A DNA stretch of 8,869 bases from Gammaproteobacteria bacterium (GCA_030621975.1 JAUXGQ010000036.1:1-8869); one strand, 5' to 3'; positions 1 through 6,131 are shown, counted from the first letter of the stretch. The notes: generated by a model not told the origin, from the sequence alone. A program made the numbers and translations.

Positions 1-64
1 CCGTGTCCACGTTGGAGCGATCGAGCGGGGCCACTACACCCTTGAAGGTCTCAAATGCTTCCAT
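1..64 (-). CDS. leuD: 3-isopropylmalate dehydratase small subunit, N-terminal fragment
   Basis: The minus strand from the ATG at 62-64 reads MEAFETFKGVVAPLDRSNVD, then T, and runs off the left edge, so only 21 codons are visible. This is the usual start of LeuD, the swivelling small subunit that joins LeuC to isomerise 2-isopropylmalate to 3-isopropylmalate in leucine biosynthesis. The start lies one base after the leuC TAA, and a GAGGAAAC ribosome-binding site sits inside the last leuC codons. That arrangement implies co-transcription and translational coupling. The identification rests on the N-terminus plus the position directly after leuC, which is the standard order; the rest of the gene is outside the window. 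Confidence 0.9.
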   Translation of the reverse strand, partial: MEAFETFKGVVAPLDRSNVDT

Positions 65-65
65 C

Positions 66-1469
66 TTATAGTTTCCTCGCATCCACGAAACGCCCGGCTA
101 TGGCCGTCGCGGCGGCAGTCGCCGGACTCACCAGATGGGTGCGTCCGCCCTTACCCTGACGTCCTTCGAAATTCCGGTTGGATGTGGATGCACAACGCTC
201 TCCCGGCTCAAGGCGATCCGCATTCATGGCCAGGCACATGGAACACCCCGGATCGCGCCACTCAAAACCCGCCGCCATGAAGATCGTGTCCAGCCCCTCT
301 TTTTCGGCGTGCTGTTTGACCAGGCCCGATCCCGGAACCACCATAGCCAGCTTGATGTTGTCGGCGACCTTACGCCCCCTCACCACGGCCGCCGCTTCGC
401 GCAAATCCTCGATACGGGAATTGGTGCAGGATCCGATAAAAATCTTGTCGAGATAGATCTCGGTCATGGGGGTTCCGGGCTCCAGCCCCATGTATTCCAG
501 GGCGCGCCGCATACCGGCGACCTTGGTCGGGTCGGCCTCCTCAGCGGGATCGGGCACCGATCCGCTGAGAGGCACCACCATCTCCGGGGAGGTCCCCCAG
601 CCCACCTGTGGCTCGATACCGGCGGCGTCAAGATGCACTTCCGTGTCAAACCGGGCATCGGCGTCGCTGTGAAGCCCCTTCCACACCGCCACCGCACGCT
701 CCCATTCAGGACCGGAGGGGGCGTACGGCCGCCCTTTCACGTAGTCGATGGTCTTCGCGTCCACCGCCACGATGCCACCCCGCGCACCTGCCTCGATGGT
801 CATGTTGCACACCGTCATGCGACCCTCGATAGACAGATCGCGTATGGCCTGGCCGGCAAATTCTATGACGTACCCGGTGCCCCCGGCGGTACCTATTTTC
901 GCGATAATGGCCAGTACGATGTCCTTGGCCGTAACGCCCGGCACGACTTGTCCGTCCACGCTGACCCGCATGTTCTTCGATTTCTTCTGTATCAGGCACT
1001 GGGTGGCGAGAACCTGTTCCACCTCCGATGTCCCGATCCCGAAAGCGAGCGCACCGAACGCGCCATGGGTGGAGGTATGGGAATCACCGCACACCAGGGT
1101 CATGCCCGGCAGGGTGGCGCCCTGTTCCGGGCCTATCACATGTACTATGCCCTGCCGGAAATCGTCCATGGCGTACTCGGTAATCCCGAAATCGGCGCAG
1201 TTCCTGCCCAGGGTATCCACCTGCAGACGGGAGATGGGATCCGTGATCCCAGCGGCCCGATCCCGGGTCGGTATATTGTGGTCCGGGGTAGCCAGGTTCG
1301 CCCCGGGACGCCAGGGTTTGCGCCCGGCCAGGCGCAGGCCCTCAAAGGCCTGGGGTGAGGTCACCTCGTGCACGAGATGGCGATCGATATACAGCAGCGA
1401 GGTTCCGCCTTCGTCCGACCGCACCACATGCTCGTCCCAGAGCTTATCGTAAAGTGTTCTTGGGCTCAT
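66..1469 (-). CDS. leuC: 3-isopropylmalate dehydratase large subunit
   Basis: This 467-residue protein is the aconitase-fold subunit that carries the 4Fe-4S cluster and, with LeuD, converts 2-isopropylmalate to 3-isopropylmalate in the cytoplasm. It begins MSPRTLYDKLWDEHVV as expected for the family. It has TPDHNIPTRD at 61-70, CGDSHTSTHGAFGALAFGIG at 127-146 and IGSCTNSR at 345-352. The three cluster cysteines are C348, C409 and C412, the last two in DPGCSMC, followed by STSNRNFEGRQG near 428-439. Length matches the roughly 466 residues of enterobacterial LeuC, and no key residue is missing. leuD follows after one base. The gene upstream is an unrelated transporter 383 bp away and no leuA or leuB is visible, so leuC probably heads its own transcript. 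The ATG start is preceded by GGAAATGAGA, a modest ribosome-binding site. Confidence 0.98.
   Translation of the reverse strand: MSPRTLYDKLWDEHVVRSDEGGTSLLYIDRHLVHEVTSPQAFEGLRLAGRKPWRPGANLATPDHNIPTRDRAAGITDPISRLQVDTLGRNCADFGITEYAMDDFRQGIVHVIGPEQGATLPGMTLVCGDSHTSTHGAFGALAFGIGTSEVEQVLATQCLIQKKSKNMRVSVDGQVVPGVTAKDIVLAIIAKIGTAGGTGYVIEFAGQAIRDLSIEGRMTVCNMTIEAGARGGIVAVDAKTIDYVKGRPYAPSGPEWERAVAVWKGLHSDADARFDTEVHLDAAGIEPQVGWGTSPEMVVPLSGSVPDPAEEADPTKVAGMRRALEYMGLEPGTPMTEIYLDKIFIGSCTNSRIEDLREAAAVVRGRKVADNIKLAMVVPGSGLVKQHAEKEGLDTIFMAAGFEWRDPGCSMCLAMNADRLEPGERCASTSNRNFEGRQGKGGRTHLVSPATAAATAIAGRFVDARKL
71..78 (-). promoter_or_regulatory. leuD ribosome-binding site inside leuC
   Basis: On the minus strand GAGGAAAC lies within the final leuC codons, with its AGGA core nine bases before the leuD ATG. 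It supports that ATG as the start and suggests the ribosome finishing leuC re-initiates on leuD. Confidence 0.6.
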
Positions 1470-1544
1470 TTCTCATTTCCGAACGACGTGAAACCGCGAT
1501 TCTAAACGCTTTCTTCCCGTACTTCATGTTCACGACTGAGATAT

Positions 1545-1561
1545 CGTTCGCATCCCGAACG
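1545..1561. promoter_or_regulatory. Inverted repeat upstream of leuC
   Basis: CGTTCG-CATCC-CGAACG forms a perfect 6-bp inverted repeat with a 5-base centre, about 75 bases before the leuC start. It could be an operator or a hairpin in the leuC leader. No regulator can be named and it may be chance. Confidence 0.25.
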
Positions 1562-1615
1562 AAAAGTAGACATCACAAACATCGAACTCACCCGTTCTGG
1601 AGTCAGGTCTTAACA

Positions 1616-1761
1616 GACAGGATGAACAGGATTTACAGCATCTTTGAGATGCTTGACTTTGCGTAGGGTGAAGTACACCCGATGGCCTCGTCGTCAAGAT
1701 TGACCTTCGGAAGGTACATTTCGAAATCCTGTCCATCCTGCGAAATCCTGTTAATCCTGTC
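1616..1761. repeat. Inverted-repeat element built from CAGGAT units
   Basis: The left arm (1616-1634) and right arm (1743-1761) are inverted copies matching at 18 of 19 positions. Each arm is itself tandem: CAGGAT occurs twice on the left, spaced 9 bases. On the right ATCCTG occurs four times, at 1726, 1735, 1746 and 1755. The roughly 110 bases between the outer arms contain small hairpins: GCATCT-TTG-AGATGC (1638-1652), GGGTG-AAGTA-CACCC (1666-1680) and GTCAA-GA-TTGAC (1693-1704). The whole could fold as one structured unit. From memory, CAGGAT-type runs recur between genes in many bacterial genomes; mobility or function is not shown here. Confidence 0.6.
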
Positions 1762-1852
1762 CGTTGTCCAAAGCGTGATGTGCGATCGTCCACCTGGTGA
1801 GAGAGGTGCGACAGGGATGGCGCGCTTACGCACCTACCGACGGAAATCCGGT

Positions 1853-2986
1853 TTAGTACCGGTGGTCAATCCATCTCCAGGCCACCAGCGCCGCGAGGCC
1901 GGCCACGGCGGCAGAGACGAAAAAGGTCTTTTCCGGTCCGATGCCGGTCCACAGGTATCCACTGTACAGACTGCCGATGGCGCCGCCAGCGCCGAAACTC
2001 AAACTGCTGTAGAGTGCCTGCCCCCGCCCCTGGTGCCGGCCGGTAAAATAATGATGCACCAGATGGATTGCCGCCGCGTGAAAGGTGCCGAAGGTCGCAG
2101 CATGCAGGGTCTGGGCGCCCACCATGACCAGGGGAGAGTCCGGCAGTCCACCCGTCAACAACCAGCGAAGCGCGGCCAGCAGCAGACTGACCAGCAGCAC
2201 GCGACCGGCTCCGAAGCGGCGCAGAATACGGTGCATCCCCAGAAATACCAGCACCTCTGCTATGACGCCCACAGCCCACAGCCATCCAATCATACCACTG
2301 GAGTAACCGTGATCCTTCATATAAATAGAGTAAAAGGCGTAGAAGGCCCCGTGTCCCGCCTGCATCAACAGGCAGACCGCCAGAAATGCGAGGACTTCCG
2401 GCCGCTTCAGGACGGAAACCAACGAAGGTTGATCCTCGTTTACGACCAGCCCCTCCCTTTCGGAAACCAGAAGGCTGGCCAGCCAGACGCCGACAAAGGA
2501 TAGCAGCACCGCTTGCGGCACCAGTGCGGCATCCCGCCACTCAAGGGCCTTACCCAGCACCACCACGGTTAATATAAAGCCGACCGAACCCCAAAGCCGG
2601 ATATGTGCGTAACGGTGTATTCGATTACCCAGATAATTGAACGTCACCGCTTCGAACTGAGGCAGCGATGCGTTCCAGAAGAAGCTGAACAGGGACATGA
2701 CCAGCGCCAGCGGCCAGAATTCCCGGGCCAGGAACACGCCGGCGAAGGTCAACCATGCGAGCAGGGAGGCGAGTCGCACGATCGCCATACGGCGTCCCGT
2801 GTGATCGGCAATCCACCCCCAGACATTGGGCGCGACAATCTTGGTCGCCAAGATAACCGCCATGAGTTCCCCGATCTCGGCAGGCCCGAATCCCAGTGTC
2901 TGAAGATACAGGCCCCAGTAGGGTACGATGACGCCCAGCGCCGCAAAATAGAAAAAGTAGAATCCGGAAAGACGCCAGTAAGGCAT
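1853..2986 (-). CDS. MFS transporter, HcaT / phenylpropionic acid permease-like family
   Basis: This is a hydrophobic inner-membrane protein of about 377 residues with the pattern of 12 membrane helices expected of the major facilitator superfamily. It resembles E. coli HcaT as I remember it: an opening FYFFYF segment leading to VPYWGLYLQTLGF, RLWGSVGFI after the first few helices, then HGAFYAFYSIYMKDHGYSSGM, WLWAVGVIAEVLVF and LHAATFGTFHAAAIH. The substrate cannot be read from sequence; HcaT is linked to 3-phenylpropionate uptake, but relatives beside aroC need not share it. I chose the ATG at 2984-2986 (MPYWRLSG) because it aligns with the family start. A TTG at 3008-3010 would add eight residues, but neither start has a well-placed Shine-Dalgarno sequence. 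It follows aroC on the same strand after 113 bp. Confidence 0.88.
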   Translation of the reverse strand: MPYWRLSGFYFFYFAALGVIVPYWGLYLQTLGFGPAEIGELMAVILATKIVAPNVWGWIADHTGRRMAIVRLASLLAWLTFAGVFLAREFWPLALVMSLFSFFWNASLPQFEAVTFNYLGNRIHRYAHIRLWGSVGFILTVVVLGKALEWRDAALVPQAVLLSFVGVWLASLLVSEREGLVVNEDQPSLVSVLKRPEVLAFLAVCLLMQAGHGAFYAFYSIYMKDHGYSSGMIGWLWAVGVIAEVLVFLGMHRILRRFGAGRVLLVSLLLAALRWLLTGGLPDSPLVMVGAQTLHAATFGTFHAAAIHLVHHYFTGRHQGRGQALYSSLSFGAGGAIGSLYSGYLWTGIGPEKTFFVSAAVAGLAALVAWRWIDHRY

Positions 2987-3071
2987 GACGAATATTTGAT
3001 CGGCGAGCAACCTCAGCCAGCACGGATCCGGTCGACTGGTGTTAGCCTCGGCCCACGGTTAATGGCGAGTC

Positions 3072-3093
3072 AAAATCCCGTCCTGTGGGCGGG
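3072..3093 (-). terminator. Possible intrinsic terminator after aroC
   Basis: On the minus strand CCCGCCC-ACA-GGACGGG forms a stem with one internal C-A mismatch and a three-base loop. It is followed by ATTTTG, starting seven bases after the aroC stop. The four-T tract is short, so read-through into the MFS gene is likely. A competing GGCGGG/CCCGCC stem overlaps it (3088-3113). Confidence 0.4.
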
Positions 3094-3099
3094 GAGATG

Positions 3100-4212
3100 C
3101 TACACATCCCGCCGCTGGGGATTTGCGGGTATAACGGGTGTTTCCGGGTGTACGTCCATATTCTGCGCGCGGTGGCGCAGGACATGGTCCATCAGGGTGA
3201 TAGCCAGCATCGCTTCAGCTATGGGCGTGGCGCGTATGCCGACACAAGGATCATGGCGTCCCTTGGTGATCACCTCGGTCGCCACACCTTTCACATCCAG
3301 GCTGCGGCCCGGGATGCGCAAACTCGATGTGGGCTTGAGGGCGATGCTGACGACGATATCCTGGCCACTGGAGATTCCGCCCAGGACCCCGCCCGCGTTG
3401 TTGCCGAGGAACCCCTCGGGCGTCATCTCGTCCCGATGCTCCGTCCCTTTCTGTTCAACGCTCGCGAAGCCTGCGCCGATCTCCACCCCCTTGACGGCAT
3501 TGATACTCATCAGGGAGCGGGCAATCTCGGCGTCCAATCGATCGAAAACAGGCTCTCCCAGCCCTGGGGGTACACCTGACGCCACCACCGTAATCCTGGC
3601 GCCGATGGAATTGCCTTCCTTACGCAGGGCATCCATATAGGCCTCGAGTTCAGGCACCTTTTTCGCATCGGGACAGAAGAAAGGATTCTGCTCCACCTGA
3701 TCCCAGTCGAATTGTTCTACGCGGATCGGACCCAACTGGGCCAGGTACCCCCGGATCCGAATGCCGTAACCTTCCGCGAGGTACTTCTTGGCGATGCCGC
3801 CGGCCGCCACGCGCATCGCCGTTTCCCGGGCGGAGGAGCGCCCCCCACCCCGGTAATCCCGGATCCCGTACTTCTGCGTATAGGTGTAATCCGCATGCCC
3901 CGGCCGAAAGCGGGACATGATCTCCGAATAATCCTTGGAGCGCTGGTCTTCGTTATAAATGATCAGGCCGATGGGTGTCCCGGTGGTTCTGCCCTCGAAT
4001 ACACCGGACAGTATCTGTACCCTGTCCGATTCACGACGCTGGGTCGTATGCCGGGAGGTACCCGGACGACGCCGGTCAAGGTCCCCCTGCAGGTCGGCCT
4101 CACACAACGCCAGCCCCGGCGGGCAGCCGTCTACGATACAGCCAATCGCGGGACCGTGACTCTCGCCGTAAGAGGTAACCGCGAACAATTTGCCAATGGT
4201 GTTTCCGGACAT
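3100..4212 (-). CDS. aroC: Chorismate synthase
   Basis: This 370-residue cytoplasmic enzyme converts 5-enolpyruvylshikimate-3-phosphate to chorismate using reduced FMN, the last step of the shikimate pathway. It aligns along nearly its whole length with E. coli AroC (361 residues). Landmarks are MSGNTIGKLFAVTSYGESHG at 1-20, DLDRRRPGTSR at 44-54, FRPGHADYTY at 102-111 with the conserved H106, RGGGRSSARETAMRVA at 121-136, VEQNPFFCPD at 173-182 and TKGRHDPCVGIR at 316-327. Compared with E. coli the C-terminus is about nine residues longer, ending PANPQRRDV. The ATG matches the family start exactly, although no good Shine-Dalgarno sequence precedes it. Its upstream neighbour, tolC, is on the same strand but separated by a mobile-looking insertion. 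Confidence 0.98.
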   Translation of the reverse strand: MSGNTIGKLFAVTSYGESHGPAIGCIVDGCPPGLALCEADLQGDLDRRRPGTSRHTTQRRESDRVQILSGVFEGRTTGTPIGLIIYNEDQRSKDYSEIMSRFRPGHADYTYTQKYGIRDYRGGGRSSARETAMRVAAGGIAKKYLAEGYGIRIRGYLAQLGPIRVEQFDWDQVEQNPFFCPDAKKVPELEAYMDALRKEGNSIGARITVVASGVPPGLGEPVFDRLDAEIARSLMSINAVKGVEIGAGFASVEQKGTEHRDEMTPEGFLGNNAGGVLGGISSGQDIVVSIALKPTSSLRIPGRSLDVKGVATEVITKGRHDPCVGIRATPIAEAMLAITLMDHVLRHRAQNMDVHPETPVIPANPQRRDV

Positions 4213-4214
4213 GG

Positions 4215-4227
4215 GGGTATTGTACCC
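4215..4227 (-). promoter_or_regulatory. GGGTA inverted repeat with TACAAT box before aroC
   Basis: GGGTA-TTG-TACCC is a perfect 5-bp inverted repeat ending three bases before the aroC ATG. On the minus strand it contains TACAAT, a near-consensus -10 hexamer, only six bases upstream of the ATG. If used, transcription would begin at or very near the start codon. There is no recognisable -35 box at the usual distance, so this is weak evidence. Confidence 0.25.
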
Positions 4228-4240
4228 GGTCAGTAATTTT

Positions 4241-4270
4241 TCACCACAGAGACACAGAGAGCACAGAGAT
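4241..4270. repeat. Purine-rich CACAGAG repeat stretch
   Basis: TCACCACAGAGACACAGAGA followed by GCACAGAGAT is an imperfect tandem of CACAGAGA-type units between aroC and the MITE-like element. It resembles the units at 6155-6180 and 6284-6309, but only one arm is present here. Joining the MITE flanks would put it directly after the tolC stop in the pre-insertion sequence. Confidence 0.5.
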
Positions 4271-4278
4271 TTGATTTA
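4271..4278. repeat. Target-site duplication, left copy
   Basis: TTGATTTA immediately outside the left terminal repeat of the MITE-like element. It is identical to the 8 bases outside the right terminal repeat. Confidence 0.8.
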
Positions 4279-4302
4279 TATGCTTATCCGGTTGCCTCAG
4301 GA
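4279..4302 (+). repeat. Left terminal inverted repeat of the MITE-like element
   Basis: A 24-bp terminus: 15 bases TATGCTTATCCGGTT, two variable bases GC, then CTCAGGA. It matches the right end on the opposite strand at 22 of 24 positions. Confidence 0.82.
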
Positions 4303-4498
4303 CCCCGGCCCGCGTCTCCATGCATTCCTCGAAGCCGCGACCAATGGGTGACAATTTCGTTTCGTGAGCATACGCCTGCGTTCAGTACGCTCTGGGCAAC
4401 GCCGTAGGCCCCAAGTAGTTGGGTGTGCAGCCTCGCCCAGGCGGCACAGTTCCGGTACGGCAGGTTCCGAGGGTCTCCTGCCAAAGGTTCTGGCACGC

Positions 4499-4522
4499 TC
4501 CTGAGTTAACCGGATAAGCATA
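4499..4522 (-). repeat. Right terminal inverted repeat of the MITE-like element
   Basis: The mirror of the left end with AA in place of GC at the two variable bases. The ATG inside it opens a 74-codon frame (4297-4521, minus strand) that I consider incidental. Confidence 0.82.
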
Positions 4523-4530
4523 TTGATTTA
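4523..4530. repeat. Target-site duplication, right copy, overlapping the tolC stop
   Basis: The second copy of TTGATTTA. Read on the minus strand it is TAAATCAA, whose first three bases are the tolC stop codon. The insertion therefore landed exactly at the 3' end of tolC and kept the stop. Confidence 0.8.
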
Positions 4531-5907
4531 ATAGAAGGACCCGGCGGGCACGACGGTCAGATCCTCGTCATTCAGCCAGGCATCGATGGCCCTCAGATCC
4601 TCGATGGAAAGGATGCTGGCCGCCCGTCTGAGGCTCAGGCCGTTGAGTATGTATTTGTACCTTTGTTCAGAGTAGTCCCGCTCGTTCTCGAACATCCTGC
4701 GCTGGACATCCAGGACGTCGATGATGGTGCGGGTCCCGACCTCGTAGCCGGCCTCGGTGGCATCCAGGGCGCTCCTGGCCGATACGGTGGTGGCCTTCAA
4801 CGCCTGCACCAGGCCGATAGATGACTCGACCCCCCGGTAGGAGTCACGCACATCCCGGTTGACCTCGCGCCGCTGCGCATCCAGTCTTTCCTGGGCCTGA
4901 TTGAGATCATCTCGGGCCTGTCGCACGCGGGAGCTCACACCGCCGCCCAGGTACAGCGGCACATTCAATACCAGACCAATCCTATTGGTGTCAACATGGC
5001 TGCCCGTACTGCCCGTGCTGTGATCTTTCGTCATAGACGCCTCGAGATCCAGGGTCGGATAGTGACCGGAGCGTTCCACCTCGATATCCTTCATGGCGAA
5101 CTGTGCTTCATTGACCGCGGCTATGATAGCCAGGTTCTGCTGTTGGGCCGCCTGGCTCCATTGCTCCATGTCCTGGGGTTCGGGCATCTGCAGCGCTATC
5201 TGCTCCTGGAGTCGAGACAATGCCTTGACCGTGTCGGGCTTGATGATGACGTGCAGGGCCTCCCAGGCGTTGTCCAATTGGTTCTCGGCGAAAATGACCT
5301 CCGATCTGGCCCGATCGAAGGCTGCCTGTGCCTCCAGGACATCGGTGATGGCGATCAGTCCCACCTCGAAACGCTGCTTGGCCTGATCCAGTTGCCGGGC
5401 GGTCGCCTCCTTGTTGGCCCCGGTGAAGGTCAGCGTGTCCTTCGCCAGCAGTACATTGAAATAGGCCTCGGAGGTACGAAAGATGAGGTCCTGCTGGGCC
5501 ACCCCGTAGTCGGCGTTGGCGCTGGCGATGGTATTGTCGGTCTGATCCAGCTGTATCCAGAGTCCACGATTGTACACCCTTTGAGTCAAACCTATACTGG
5601 CCTGGTTCTGGCTGAAGGTCGAGTCGTCGCTATTGCCCCGCGTTGCACCGGCAAAGCTGTTACTGCCAGCGTCATGTACGTCCCTGTTCACCCGGTCGGT
5701 CCTACCGGTTGCTTGGACATTGGGCAACAGCGGCGCCAACGCCTGGGGACGCGACTCCAGTGCGGCATTGCGTTGCGAGCGTGCCGCCGCCAAAACAGGA
5801 TCATTGCGCAGTGCCAGTTCGTAGACCTGCAACAGGTCCTCTGCCGCAGCCCATGGGCTGCCCCAAAACAACAATGCCGCCATTACCGATCGTGAGTTCT
5901 TCATCAT
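4528..5907 (-). CDS. tolC: TolC-family outer membrane efflux/secretion channel
   Basis: The protein is about 459 residues from the chosen ATG. A signal peptide is visible: charged start MMKNSRS, hydrophobic VMAALLFWGSPW, and likely cleavage after AAA at residue 22, leaving EDLLQVYELALRNDPVLAAA. Two outer-membrane efflux repeats follow. The first runs through LAPLLPNVQATG to the long helices around SEAYFNVLLAKDTL and RFEVGLIAITDVLEAQAAFD. The second starts near YPTLDLEAS, continues through VPLYLGGGVSSRVRQA, and ends around YEVGTRTIIDVLDVQRRMFE. A trimer would form the outer-membrane barrel and periplasmic tunnel for type I secretion or tripartite efflux. The frame extends upstream to a GTG at 5950-5952 and an ATG at 5920-5922. 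I prefer the ATG at 5905-5907 because it gives the cleanest signal peptide, but no start has a strong Shine-Dalgarno sequence. The stop lies within a transposon target duplication. Confidence 0.93.
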   Translation of the reverse strand: MMKNSRSVMAALLFWGSPWAAAEDLLQVYELALRNDPVLAAARSQRNAALESRPQALAPLLPNVQATGRTDRVNRDVHDAGSNSFAGATRGNSDDSTFSQNQASIGLTQRVYNRGLWIQLDQTDNTIASANADYGVAQQDLIFRTSEAYFNVLLAKDTLTFTGANKEATARQLDQAKQRFEVGLIAITDVLEAQAAFDRARSEVIFAENQLDNAWEALHVIIKPDTVKALSRLQEQIALQMPEPQDMEQWSQAAQQQNLAIIAAVNEAQFAMKDIEVERSGHYPTLDLEASMTKDHSTGSTGSHVDTNRIGLVLNVPLYLGGGVSSRVRQARDDLNQAQERLDAQRREVNRDVRDSYRGVESSIGLVQALKATTVSARSALDATEAGYEVGTRTIIDVLDVQRRMFENERDYSEQRYKYILNGLSLRRAASILSIEDLRAIDAWLNDEDLTVVPAGSFY

Positions 5908-5955
5908 AGTCAGGTAACACATCCGCTTCGATTTCGATCCGTTATCGGCCACTCA

Positions 5956-5979
5956 CCGCTAAATCTGTTGGATAAGCGG
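5956..5979 (-). promoter_or_regulatory. Hairpin in the tolC 5' leader
   Basis: On the minus strand CCGCT...AGCGG forms a 5-bp stem, extended after a small bulge by ATC/GAT, with a five-base loop. It would lie near the 5' end of a transcript started from the TATAAT at 5984-5989. It could affect mRNA stability or translation; no regulatory role is established. Confidence 0.3.
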
Positions 5980-5983
5980 CGCT

Positions 5984-5989
5984 ATTATA
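5984..5989 (-). promoter_or_regulatory. Consensus -10 box for tolC
   Basis: The minus strand has a perfect TATAAT, preceded by TTGAC and about 77 bases before the preferred tolC ATG. At a 17-base spacing the -35 position reads GGCCTT, a poor match, and it overlaps the terminator-like hairpin stem at 6009-6041. A start near 5977 would give a leader of about 70 bases. Confidence 0.45.
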
Positions 5990-6004
5990 GTCAACTCCTT
6001 GTCC

Positions 6005-6048
6005 AAAAGGCCATATGGGCGCGTTAAGCCTCCTTATGGCCATTTTTT
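6005..6048. terminator. Bidirectional intrinsic terminator-like hairpin
   Basis: GGCCATA (6009-6015) pairs with TATGGCC (6035-6041), with further partial pairing of GGGC and GCCTCC inside. The plus strand continues ATTTTTT and the minus strand continues TTTT, so it could end transcripts in both directions. In the minus direction it would stop read-through from the M23 gene just before the tolC promoter. No plus-strand gene precedes it nearby. Confidence 0.5.
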
Positions 6049-6065
6049 ACCGTGAAGGACACGAA

Positions 6066-6131
6066 GTAGGCTGGGGCTTGCCCCAGCAATTCCGGCGTTC
6101 GGACATTGTGCTGGGGTAAACCCCAGCCTAC
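6066..6131. repeat. REP doublet (REPIN/BIME-like)
   Basis: Two REP-like units face each other. The left is GTAG followed by the palindrome GCTGGGG-CTTG-CCCCAGC (6066-6087). The right is GCTGGGG-TAAA-CCCCAGC followed by CTAC (6110-6131). The two units are inverted copies over 22 bases and differ at 2 positions. They are separated by 22 bases that contain a small TCCG/CGGA hairpin. A GTAG tetranucleotide before an imperfect palindrome is the described hallmark of REP sequences mobilised by RAYT (TnpA-REP) transposases. No such transposase is in the window. Confidence 0.72.

Larger units (their letters stand above)
1470..1852. other. Gene-free region between leuC and the MFS gene
   Basis: This 383-bp stretch is upstream of leuC and downstream of the transporter; both are on the minus strand. 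I see no credible coding sequence: open frames here are short and read through repeat units. It holds the CAGGAT inverted-repeat element (1616-1761) and a separate hairpin nearer leuC (1545-1561). I could not identify a convincing -35/-10 pair for leuC, nor a clear intrinsic terminator with a T-run after the transporter stop. Confidence 0.6.
4279..4522. mobile_element. MITE-like non-autonomous insertion, 244 bp
   Basis: The element is bounded by inverted terminal repeats. The left end (4279-4302) reads TATGCTTATCCGGTT, then GC, then CTCAGGA. The right end (4499-4522), read inward on the other strand, is TATGCTTATCCGGTT, AA, CTCAGGA. That is 22 of 24 identical. Perfect 8-bp direct repeats TTGATTTA flank it at 4271-4278 and 4523-4530, the signature of transposition. 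The interior is GC-rich and includes a GGCAGG/CCTGCC hairpin (4459-4482). It holds only short overlapping open frames of about 70 codons on the minus strand, none of which I recognise as a transposase, so any movement would need an enzyme from elsewhere. I cannot assign the family: several IS families make 8-bp duplications, and these ends match none I can recall. It sits between tolC and aroC without disrupting either. Confidence 0.82.

Noticed and set aside
135..1358. Long plus-strand open frame of 407 codons
   Set aside because: It lies antisense to leuC, whose protein is unmistakable, and its translation has no recognisable domain. High GC produces such mirror frames.
1616..1761. CRISPR array, because of the repeated ATCCTG units
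   Set aside because: The units are 6-9 bases, spaced by only a few bases and present in both orientations. There are no regular spacers and no cas genes.
1790..1808. CACCT/AGGTG inverted repeat as a terminator for the MFS gene
   Set aside because: It has only a 5-bp stem, an 8-base loop and no T-run on the minus strand.
1530..1833. Two minus-strand frames of 66 and 87 codons before leuC
   Set aside because: They read through the CAGGAT repeat units (for example DRINRISQDGQDF). Repeat-derived frames of this kind are a common source of spurious proteins.
2603..3640. Plus-strand open frame of 345 codons
   Set aside because: It runs antisense across the ends of the MFS and aroC genes. The translation is low-complexity and Arg/Ser/Pro-rich, with no family resemblance.
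4279..4522. Possible integron attC-like recombination site, because of a GTTAAC motif in the right terminal repeat
   Set aside because: The left end lacks GTTAAC, there is no attC-type R/L box arrangement, and the perfect 8-bp flanking duplication points to transposition.
4996..5895. Plus-strand open frame of 299 codons
   Set aside because: It is antisense to tolC, which has a signal peptide and both efflux repeats intact.
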